A stretch of 5,964 bases of DNA from Armatimonadota bacterium. Lineage in GTDB: Bacteria > Armatimonadota > Zipacnadia > Zipacnadales > FEN-943. The notes beneath the pieces were generated by a model that saw nothing but the letters and a program-made list of their open reading frames with translations, was not told the origin of the DNA and searched no databases. The DNA is taken from the NCBI GenBank assembly GCA_026419655.1, contig JANZZA010000596.1:1-5964 (forward strand). The letters run 5' to 3'. The position numbers and the translations under genes were made by a program. Below are positions 1-4,692 of the stretch, in pieces (position 1 is the first letter of the stretch; the number at the start of each line of letters is the position of its first letter).

Positions 1-19
1 AGATGTGTATAAGAGACAG
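1..19 (+). other. Tn5/Nextera mosaic-end adapter (artefact)
   Basis: The first 19 bases, AGATGTGTATAAGAGACAG, are identical to the Tn5 transposase mosaic end used in Nextera tagmentation libraries. The sequence sits exactly at the window edge, as expected for an untrimmed adapter at a contig end. It is not genomic DNA. Genomic sequence begins at about base 20, and the repeat copy that follows is truncated here by library fragmentation, not by biology. Confidence 0.96.
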
Positions 20-90
20 GGCTGCAGGGTAGCGTCGTCGGCGGATAGCTGCCCCACGGCCCATCAGCACCGCTGTGCGTTTGTCCAGCC

Positions 91-323
91 GCGCCCTAAA
101 AATCCGGCCCGCCAAGGAGCGCAGCCAGCACAGTCGGCGGCGGCTGTCCGCTTCTGCGCAGGTGTCGGTGAGTGCGCATCTCCGCTAGGGGGCACGAGCA
201 TTTACGGGGAGGGGGTGGAGGGGGAACCCCGCTTTTTGCCGAAAAGGGGGGTTCCCCCTGCTTGTCTCTGGGGGGAACCCTTTGAAAAGGCTTGCCCCCC
301 CAGGCCCCCCTCCCAAACTTTTT
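91..323 (+). repeat. Composite structured repeat, copy 0 (5'-truncated)
   Basis: This is the right-hand part of the composite repeat seen complete at 2901-3290 and 4352-4747. In order it holds the right arm of long stem R (91-113, containing CTAAAAATCCGGCCCGCC), a diverged linker, the invariant box GAGCATTTACGGGGAG (196-211), hairpin B (about 217-261), and hairpin A (268-303) with its tail ending in TTTTT (319-323). The left arm of stem R is absent because the contig begins inside the loop. Hairpin A has decayed slightly: its right arm reads GGCTT instead of GGGTT and carries an extra C. Hairpin B has one G/G mismatch. No transposase or coding capacity is present. Confidence 0.88.
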
Positions 324-535
324 AGACTGTTAAGGGGGCGGGACTTTCGGGCGCGGGCCGCGGGATAACGCTCCTTGGGGGCAACGGAGCCGAACGGGAC
401 GCTTGAGAAGGAACCACAGCCCGGCGGGCGGGCGTTATCTTAGCAGGCGGCGGAGTCGGGATATGCGGACGCTTGAACTGCCAGGATGCCCGGCCGGGGA
501 ATGATGGCACCCGGGCGGGTGATGTTGGTGTCGGT
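324..535. other. Non-coding leader upstream of the permease
   Basis: No credible gene is visible here. The bases just after the repeat (326-352, GACTGTT followed by a G-rich stretch) resemble the junction that leads into the left arm of stem R in the full copies, so this may be a decayed extra module. There is an 8-bp inverted repeat, GATAACGC (364-371) and GCGTTATC (432-439). Two short palindromes lie close to the gene: CCCGGCCGGG (489-498) and CACCCGGGCGGGTG (508-521). In DNA this GC-rich, such palindromes may be chance. No convincing -35/-10 pair was found; TTGAAC at 473-478 has no good -10 partner. Confidence 0.45.
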
Positions 536-542
536 AGAGGAG
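536..542 (+). promoter_or_regulatory. Ribosome binding site fixing the TTG start of the permease
   Basis: AGAGGAG lies five bases before the TTG at 548. An in-frame TGA occupies 545-547, so translation cannot start further upstream. The next candidate, GTG at 557, would be 14 bases from this site. The site therefore supports TTG 548 as the start. Confidence 0.7.
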
Positions 543-547
543 CGTGA

Positions 548-1807
548 TTGGGCGCGGTGCTGTGGCAATATGCCTGGAAGAACTTCTGGCGGCGGCGCAC
601 CAGAGCGGCGCTGGCTATCGCAGGAGTAGTTTTCTCCATTGGCCTCCTCGTCGGCGTGCTGTCCATATCTCACGCTGTGCAGAAGGCTGTTGGGGACGCG
701 CTGAACGCGGCCGGGGCCGATATGGTGATACAAAAGCGCGTGAAGCCCTGTCCCTTTGCAGAGGTGAAGCTGCCCAAGGACCTGGAGGCCTTTCGGGAGG
801 ATGTGCTTGGGAAGATAGCCCAGCATGGGGCCGTCGAGGAAGTGTCAGGGGTGCTGGACCTTTGGGCTTTCTACAAGGGGCACCCGACGGTGGTGGCTGG
901 CGTGGACCCGGCCAAGAAGACCCTTGGGCCAGTGCGCATAGCCCCGAAGGAGGGCGAGGATCCCGAAAAGGCCAAGTGCTGTGCCGTGACCGAGGGGCGG
1001 TATCTGGCGACCACGGATGACTATCACGTGCTGGTGACGGTCGAGTATGCGAAGGCTAAGGGGATAAAGCTGGGGGACCGGATACATATCGGGCCGCACT
1101 GGGTATTCGAGGTGGTGGGGATAGTGGACCTGAGTGGAGCGGCGAGGATTTCCGGGGCGGAGGCTTTCGTGCCGCTCTCGACGGCTCAGGAGATGCTGGG
1201 CCAGGGGAAGGTCGTGAGCACAGTATTCGTGGCCCTCAAGGACGCCGCGAAGGCTGACGAAGTTGCCGAGCTGGCGCGGACGATTATCGGGCCGGAGGCA
1301 AGCGTGACGACGAGCCAGAACGTGGAGGCCGGTACGGCGGCGCTGGCGGCGGTGACGCGCAAGTCGTTGCTGGGAATATCGGCGCTGGTGCTGGTTTTCG
1401 TGCTGCTGCTGCTGACCAGGCACGCCCTCGAGTCGGTTGCGGAGCGGGTGCATGAGGTGGGGCTGATGAAGGCGATAGGGTGGCGCGACGGAGAAGTTGG
1501 CCGGCTGTTTATGTATGAGGCAGCGTTCTCGGGGTTTCTGGGCGGCGTGATAGGATGTCTGGTTGGGTGGCTGATAGGCGTTGTCTACGGCGCGGTTTCG
1601 ACCCTGCAGTTGCCGTCGGCGCTGGCGTCGTATCCGGCGTGCTCGAGTACGCCGCCGCCGCTGAGCTTGCCACTGAGCACGGCTCCCGCCCCATGGGTTT
1701 TTGTCGTGGGGCTTGTGGCGGCGCTGTTCATCGGGACTCTGGCAGGGGCAGCAGCAGCCCGCCGTGCAGCAAAGCTGCCGCCAGCCGTGGCGCTGCGGAG
1801 GATATGA
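548..1807 (+). CDS. MacB/FtsX-family ABC transporter permease
   Basis: This is a 419-residue membrane subunit of an ABC transporter of the MacB/LolC/FtsX class, which usually couples cytoplasmic ATP hydrolysis to work on lipoproteins, peptides or other substrates outside the inner membrane. The family topology is visible: one N-terminal membrane helix (about 20-43), a large extracytoplasmic MacB_PCD-like domain (about 45-270), then three helices (about 273-291, 323-350, 383-405). A cytoplasmic loop reading HEVGLMKAIGW (302-312) is typical of FtsX domains, and the basic C-terminus ends in ALRRI. The extracytoplasmic domain carries a KPCPF motif (C68) and adjacent C144 C145. The start is TTG at 548, chosen from the preceding Shine-Dalgarno sequence and the adjacent in-frame stop. 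The ATPase gene downstream is the likely partner. Isoleucine is coded mainly by ATA (12 of 19), unlike in the ATPase. The substrate is unknown. Confidence 0.92.
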   Translation: MGAVLWQYAWKNFWRRRTRAALAIAGVVFSIGLLVGVLSISHAVQKAVGDALNAAGADMVIQKRVKPCPFAEVKLPKDLEAFREDVLGKIAQHGAVEEVSGVLDLWAFYKGHPTVVAGVDPAKKTLGPVRIAPKEGEDPEKAKCCAVTEGRYLATTDDYHVLVTVEYAKAKGIKLGDRIHIGPHWVFEVVGIVDLSGAARISGAEAFVPLSTAQEMLGQGKVVSTVFVALKDAAKADEVAELARTIIGPEASVTTSQNVEAGTAALAAVTRKSLLGISALVLVFVLLLLTRHALESVAERVHEVGLMKAIGWRDGEVGRLFMYEAAFSGFLGGVIGCLVGWLIGVVYGAVSTLQLPSALASYPACSSTPPPLSLPLSTAPAPWVFVVGLVAALFIGTLAGAAAARRAAKLPPAVALRRI

Positions 1808-1906
1808 AGGCAATGAGCAGGCAGGATCAGGGAACTAATCAGCGGTCGCAGCACCTTTTTCCGCGCGGCGCCGAAGAGGCCGGCAAAGGCTTCAGGGAGC
1901 TTTTTC

Positions 1907-1961
1907 CTGGGGGAAACCCTTTGAAAAGGGTTCTCCCCCAGACCCCCTTCCCAAACTTTTT
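1907..1961 (+). repeat. Lone hairpin A with C/T-rich tail, between permease and ATPase
   Basis: CTGGGGGA (1907-1914) pairs with TCCCCCAG (1934-1941), and AACCCTT pairs with AAGGGTT around a TGAA loop, leaving one bulged C. The tail ACCCCCTTCCCAAAC-TTTTT (1942-1961) follows. It is the same module that opens and closes the full composite copies, here without stem R, the 16-nt box or hairpin B. It lies in the 278-bp gap between two genes expected to work together. The rest of the gap (1808-1906 and 1962-2085) holds nothing I recognise. The module is terminator-like, but its T-run lies 15 bases beyond the stem, so an intrinsic terminator is not certain. Confidence 0.88.
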
Positions 1962-2085
1962 CGTGCTGTTTGTCTGCCACCCGGCCCGCCCTGGGGCGCC
2001 AGCTCTTGCTGCCGTGGCAGCGGGCGGCCAGGTCATACAATTCACCGGCAAAAACGGTAGCGGCCCTCATGGCCTGCCAGGTGTA

Positions 2086-2820
2086 ATGAAAGCGACCGGA
2101 GCAACGAGGGGGGGCGAAAGCGAGGCCCGCGCGGAGCGGGATTCATATATCCGCGTCGAGCACGTCACAAGGGTGTATGAGCGCGAAAGCGGGCCAGTCT
2201 ACGCGCTGCGTGGCGTGAGCTTTACTGTGGGGCGGGGTGAGCTGGTGGGCCTCATGGGGCCGTCGGGGTCAGGTAAATCCACGCTGCTTAACCTTCTGGG
2301 CGGCCTGGACAGGCCCAACGAAGGCCGCGTCGTCGTCGAGGCCACCGACATCGCCAAGCTCTCCTCCGATGCCCTGGCCCTTTATCGGCGCGACCGGATT
2401 GGATTCGTCTTTCAAAGCTCGTACCTTATCGGGGCGCTGACTGTCTACGAGAATGTGGCCCTGCCGCTGGTGCCCCTGGCCATCTCTGAGGAAGAAAAGA
2501 AGGAGCGCGTGGAAAGGGCGCTGGAGGAGTGTAACATCGCGCACCGGGCCAGCCATCTGCCCGGTGAACTCAGCGGCGGTGAGCAGCAAAGGGCGGCGGT
2601 GGCCAGGGCGCTGGTCAATGACCCCGAGCTGGTCCTGGCCGATGAGCCAACCGGAGAACTCGACCCCGAGAACGCCGACCGGGTGCTGGAGCTGCTAACG
2701 CACATCGGCGGGGGACGGCGGACAGTGGTCATCGCAAGCCACGATGCGGGCGTCCTGGCTCGGCTGCCGAGGATACTAAAGCTGCGCGAGGGCGAGCTGG
2801 AGGCCGATGAGCGAAGATGA
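2086..2820 (+). CDS. ABC transporter ATP-binding protein (LolD/MacB type)
   Basis: This is a 244-residue cytoplasmic ATPase, the usual length for LolD/MacB-type subunits, and it probably powers the permease encoded just upstream. All nucleotide-binding motifs are present in order: Walker A GPSGSGKST (58-66), Q-loop Q110, signature LSGGEQ (162-167), Walker B LVLADEP (182-188) with E187, D-loop around GELD (190-193) and switch H219. The domain proper begins near YIRVEHVTRVYE (residue 21). The ATG at 2086 is the nearest upstream start, although its Shine-Dalgarno is poor (AGGTG only two bases away). The frame stays open back to ATG 1804, which overlaps the permease stop, and ATG 1813 lies 11 bases after GGAGG (1797-1801). 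A longer protein with up to 94 extra residues read through the repeat is therefore formally possible but less likely. Isoleucine codons are mostly ATC (7 of 9), unlike both neighbours. Confidence 0.93.
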   Translation: MKATGATRGGESEARAERDSYIRVEHVTRVYERESGPVYALRGVSFTVGRGELVGLMGPSGSGKSTLLNLLGGLDRPNEGRVVVEATDIAKLSSDALALYRRDRIGFVFQSSYLIGALTVYENVALPLVPLAISEEEKKERVERALEECNIAHRASHLPGELSGGEQQRAAVARALVNDPELVLADEPTGELDPENADRVLELLTHIGGGRRTVVIASHDAGVLARLPRILKLREGELEADERR

Positions 2821-2900
2821 TGCAGAGCCGCCCGCCAGCCGGAGGCCTGGGGCTGCCGGCGAGGCCATCTGCCCTGAAAGCTACCGACACCGATTTTTTC

Positions 2901-2954
2901 TGGGGGACACCCTTTGAAAAGGGTTGTCCCCCAGACCCCCTTCCCAAACTTTTT
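2901..2954 (+). terminator. Hairpin A1 of copy I, possible terminator of the ATPase transcript
   Basis: TGGGGGACA (2901-2909) pairs perfectly with TGTCCCCCA (2925-2933), and CCCTT pairs with AAGGG around a TGAA loop, leaving T2924 bulged. The tail GACCCCCTTCCCAAAC-TTTTT follows. It lies 80 bases after the ATPase stop. The T-run is 16 bases from the stem, which is unlike a textbook intrinsic terminator. Confidence 0.4.
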
Positions 2955-2962
2955 ACACTGTT

Positions 2963-3083
2963 GGCGGGCCGGATTTTTGGAGGCGCCGCGTTGCGAAAAC
3001 GGGCACGGCGGTGCATTGCGGGACGTTGGTACCCCGTCGCTGCGCCGCTGCTCGTGCCACGCGCCCCAAAAATCCGGCCCGCC
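2963..3083 (+). ncRNA. Long-range stem R of copy I (possible RNA domain)
   Basis: The arms GGCGGGCCGGATTTTTGG and CCAAAAATCCGGCCCGCC form a perfect 18-bp stem. It can extend by five more pairs (GGCGC with GCGCC) past one bulged A, and it closes an 85-nt loop. Within the loop GGCACG (3002-3007) pairs with CGTGCC (3053-3058), and GCGG (3008-3011) with CCGC (3045-3048). Copy II keeps both the outer stem and a GGCAC/GTGCC inner stem although the rest of its loop differs. Transcription has not been shown, so a DNA cruciform function or a simple mobile-repeat terminus remains possible. Confidence 0.45.
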
Positions 3084-3188
3084 CAAGAAGACAGCCACCA
3101 GCGCCGGCAGCAGAACCAGCCGCCCCGGGCAGGGGACTGGTGGCTGCGCCTCTCATCCAGACAGCATGAGCATTTACGGGGAGCGGGG

Positions 3189-3231
3189 GCAGGGGGAACC
3201 CCGCTTTTTGCCGAAAGGGGGTTCCCCCTGC
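3189..3231 (+). repeat. Hairpin B of copy I
   Basis: GCAGGGGGAACCCC (3189-3202) pairs perfectly with its complement at 3218-3231, a 14-bp stem over a loop that begins GCTTTTTGCC. Its counterparts are at 4643-4686 (perfect stem) and about 217-261 (one mismatch). It directly precedes hairpin A2 in all three copies. Confidence 0.85.
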
Positions 3232-3237
3232 CTGCTT

Positions 3238-3290
3238 CTGGGGGGAACCCTTTGAAAAGGGTTGCCCCCCAGACCCCCTTCCCAAACTTT
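3238..3290 (+). repeat. Hairpin A2 of copy I, just upstream of the lipoprotein gene
   Basis: CTGGGGGG (3238-3245) pairs with CCCCCCAG (3265-3272), and AACCCTT with AAGGGTT around TGAA, leaving one bulged G: 15 pairs in all. Here the sixth G pairs with C, where other copies have A with T, so pairing is kept. The conserved tail is cut short, reading CTTTCTG in place of CTTTTT. It ends 68 bases before the lipoprotein start, so it lies in the leader of any transcript that reads through. Confidence 0.85.
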
Positions 3291-3337
3291 CTGATTCTGC
3301 TACTGACGTGCGTGCCAGCAAGGGCTGGGAAGTGGCC

Positions 3338-3345
3338 AGGAGGTG
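3338..3345 (+). promoter_or_regulatory. Strong Shine-Dalgarno with long spacing, lipoprotein gene
   Basis: AGGAGGTG is a near-perfect match to the anti-Shine-Dalgarno sequence but ends 13 bases before ATG 3359, which is long. An in-frame TAG at 3350-3352 excludes any earlier start, and the signal peptide begins properly at the ATG, so the start is secure despite the spacing. Confidence 0.6.
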
Positions 3346-3358
3346 CAAATAGCCTGCT

Positions 3359-4315
3359 ATGAGAAGCGGACACGTGGCCTGGGGGCTTATTGCTGCAGGG
3401 CTGGTCGCGGTGCTGTGGTTGGGAGGCTGCACCAAAGCTGCGCAAGTAGAGGCGCAGGGCGGCCCGCAAACGAATAATCCTTCGCCCGGAATGATGGGCA
3501 AGGTCACCGCCTGGATAAACGTCTCTTCAGGCTGCCAGGAACCAACCGTCCAGTTGATACAACGGCTCGCGGAACAGTACAAGGGGCGCGTGGAGGTCGA
3601 GATAGTGGACTTCGGGACGCCAGAAGGTGCCCAGCGGTGGCAGGAAGCCGGGCTGGACTGCATGGCGATACAGTTCAATGGGGCCGATGCAGTGACTTTT
3701 CCGGCAGGGGCAGGGACGAAAACCGTAGTATTCAGGATGCCGGAAGGGTTTCTCTGGGAGCACGTGGACTTGATAACGGCTTTCGACGCCCTGGCTTCCG
3801 GGACGCTCCATCCTGCAACGGAACAGGAAATAGCAGAGCTTTTTGCGCCGGTGCAGATACATTTGAAGGTGCGGGCGCAGGACGTGCGGGAGATTGATGA
3901 CGGCCGGTACGCCCAGCTCGTGGTGGATGGGGTGGCAATAGCACGACTCTATGGGCAGCACGGCGGGAAGACGCCAGCCCAGCGGTGTAAGGCCGCTAAG
4001 GAGGCGCTGATGCAGTGGACGTCAAAGCCCGTCAGCCCGGAGGATCTGTCGGTGGCCAAGAGCAAGGAAGGCTGGGGCGTGTATGCCAACGAGACACTTG
4101 TCTTGCTCGTCACCGACGAGGAAGCTAAGGCCTATGGGGTGGCGACAAGTCCGCGAGCCCTGGCCGAGGCGTGGCTCAGGGAACTGCGGAAGGTGGTAAG
4201 TGCAGCAGTTCAGAAGGTCAAGGCCGAGCAGAAAGCCGCCGCGGCCCAGGCGGCAGCCCAGTCCCCAGCCGGGGCTGGCCCGGCTGGACAGGCGCCGCGC
4301 GGGCAGGGCCAGTGA
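3359..4315 (+). CDS. Two-domain lipoprotein with thioredoxin-like N-terminal half
   Basis: This is a 318-residue exported lipoprotein of unknown function. A signal peptide (1-23) ends in the lipobox LGGC, with C24 as the lipid-anchored residue. Residues about 47-108 read as a strand-helix-strand pattern: KVTAWINV, then SSGCQEPTVQLIQRLAEQY, then VEVEIVDF. This resembles a thioredoxin fold with a degenerate active site: C59 is alone, and the CxxC second position is P62. C101 lies in GLDCMAIQFNG, near where thioredoxins have their cis-proline. A second domain (about 165-280) has the pattern of periplasmic modules preceding some MscS-like channels: a VDGVAIARLYG strand, a GGKTPAQRCKAAKEAL helix, and LVTDEEAKAYGV followed by an AEAWLRELRKV helix. 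That match is from memory of the pattern. The tail (about 281-318) is low-complexity Ala/Gln/Gly/Pro. It probably serves the ABC system upstream as a substrate-side accessory. Isoleucine codons are 8 ATA, 2 ATT and no ATC. Confidence 0.85.
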   Translation: MRSGHVAWGLIAAGLVAVLWLGGCTKAAQVEAQGGPQTNNPSPGMMGKVTAWINVSSGCQEPTVQLIQRLAEQYKGRVEVEIVDFGTPEGAQRWQEAGLDCMAIQFNGADAVTFPAGAGTKTVVFRMPEGFLWEHVDLITAFDALASGTLHPATEQEIAELFAPVQIHLKVRAQDVREIDDGRYAQLVVDGVAIARLYGQHGGKTPAQRCKAAKEALMQWTSKPVSPEDLSVAKSKEGWGVYANETLVLLVTDEEAKAYGVATSPRALAEAWLRELRKVVSAAVQKVKAEQKAAAAQAAAQSPAGAGPAGQAPRGQGQ

Positions 4316-4316
4316 A

Positions 4317-4333
4317 GGGTGCCAAAGGCACCC
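4317..4333 (+). terminator. Short hairpin directly after the lipoprotein stop codon
   Basis: GGGTGCC-AAA-GGCACCC forms a perfect 7-bp stem with a three-base loop, starting one base after the TGA stop. No T-run follows, only AAATGCC, so it is more likely an mRNA 3'-end stabiliser or part of a bipartite terminator with hairpin A1 of copy II 18 bases further on. Confidence 0.4.
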
Positions 4334-4351
4334 AAATGCCAGGAAGCTTCT

Positions 4352-4407
4352 TGTGGGGGACACCCTTTGAAAAGGGTTGTCCCCCACACCCCCTTCCCAA
4401 ACTTTTT
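4352..4407 (+). terminator. Hairpin A1 of copy II, possible terminator of the lipoprotein transcript
   Basis: TGTGGGGGACA (4352-4362) pairs perfectly with TGTCCCCCACA (4378-4388). CCCTT and AAGGG continue the stem around TGAA, with T4377 bulged. The tail CCCCCTTCCCAAACTTTTT (4389-4407) follows. It lies 36 bases after the lipoprotein stop. The GTG/CAC at its base replaces the CTG/CAG of other copies, a change on both sides that keeps pairing. The distant T-run makes terminator function uncertain. Confidence 0.42.
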
Positions 4408-4414
4408 GGACTGT

Positions 4415-4537
4415 GGTGGGCCGGATTTTTGGGGTGCGCTGATGGACCGGGAAGTCTACGCTGCGGCACGCGGACGCCTATTTTCACAACCGTCTCTGCC
4501 GGGTGCCCCGCCGCGCGCCCTAAAAATCCAGCCCACC
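4415..4537 (+). ncRNA. Long-range stem R of copy II (possible RNA domain)
   Basis: GGTGGGCCGGATTTTTGG pairs with CTAAAAATCCAGCCCACC over an 87-nt loop, with one C/A mismatch and one G-U wobble. It extends inward by GGTGCGC with GCGCGCC. Relative to copy I, the third pair has changed from C-G to T-A on both arms at once. The loop is largely different in sequence but keeps a GGCAC (4465-4469) with GTGCC (4503-4507) inner pairing. No expression evidence is available. Confidence 0.45.
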
Positions 4538-4642
4538 CAAGAAGACAGCCAGCAGCACCGGCAACAGAACCATACGTCCTGGGCACGGGACTGGTGCCCG
4601 CGCATCTCCGCCAGGGAGCGCGAGCATTTACGGGGAGGGGGT

Positions 4643-4686
4643 GCAGGGGGAACCCCGCTTTTTGCTCAAAGGGGGGTTCCCCCTGC
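4643..4686 (+). repeat. Hairpin B of copy II
   Basis: GCAGGGGGAACCCC (4643-4656) pairs perfectly with the complement ending at 4686. The loop reads GCTTTTTGCTCAAA, differing from copies 0 and I at two loop bases and in G-run length, so any reading frame through the hairpin shifts between copies. Confidence 0.85.
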
Positions 4687-4692
4687 GTGGAT

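Larger units (their letters stand above)
2901..3290 (+). repeat. Composite structured repeat, copy I (near-complete)
   Basis: This element of about 390 bp fills most of the 538-bp gap between the ATPase and lipoprotein genes. Modules in order: hairpin A1 (2901-2933) with tail (2934-2954); long stem R, arms 2963-2980 and 3066-3083; a linker starting CCCAAGAAGACAGCCA (3082-3097) that matches copy II at 34 of 37 positions; the invariant box GAGCATTTACGGGGAG (3168-3183); hairpin B (3189-3231); hairpin A2 (3238-3272) with a shortened tail ending CTTT (3273-3290). In this copy the region between linker and box also holds AGCCACCAG and CTGGTGGCT, which can pair. It has the same orientation as all other copies. 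No open frame here is conserved among copies, because indels of one base separate them. Nothing in it resembles a transposase, so it is either a non-autonomous mobile repeat or a structured RNA. Confidence 0.9.

Noticed and set aside
5..325. Open frame of 106 codons at the window start
   Set aside because: Its start lies inside the Tn5 adapter and the rest runs through repeat copy 0; no protein family signal is present.
473..502. Sigma-70-like promoter for the permease (TTGAAC at 473-478)
   Set aside because: No acceptable -10 hexamer occurs 16-18 bases downstream, only GC-rich sequence and GAATGA.
845..1813. Minus-strand frame of 322 codons opposite the permease
   Set aside because: Its Arg/Gln/His-rich composition is typical of an antisense shadow of a GC-rich gene; the plus strand encodes an obvious FtsX-type permease.
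1555..2085. ATPase frame extended back to 1555
   Set aside because: This start overlaps 250 bp of the permease, which has clear family features there; the ABC domain begins only near 2146.
3165..3255. Possible small peptide beginning MSIYGE in the repeat
   Set aside because: The ATG exists only in copy I; copies 0 and II have ACG or GCG there. The G-run and A-run lengths in hairpin B differ by one base between copies, which breaks the frame.
2901..3290. Insertion sequence
   Set aside because: No transposase frame and no visible target-site duplication flank the element; a non-autonomous mobile origin is left open.
2817..3362. Open frame overlapping the ATPase stop codon and running to the lipoprotein start
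   Set aside because: It is almost entirely composite repeat. The repeats read as peptides such as WGTPFEKGCPPDPLPKLF, a typical spurious product of such hairpins, and copies shift frame relative to each other.
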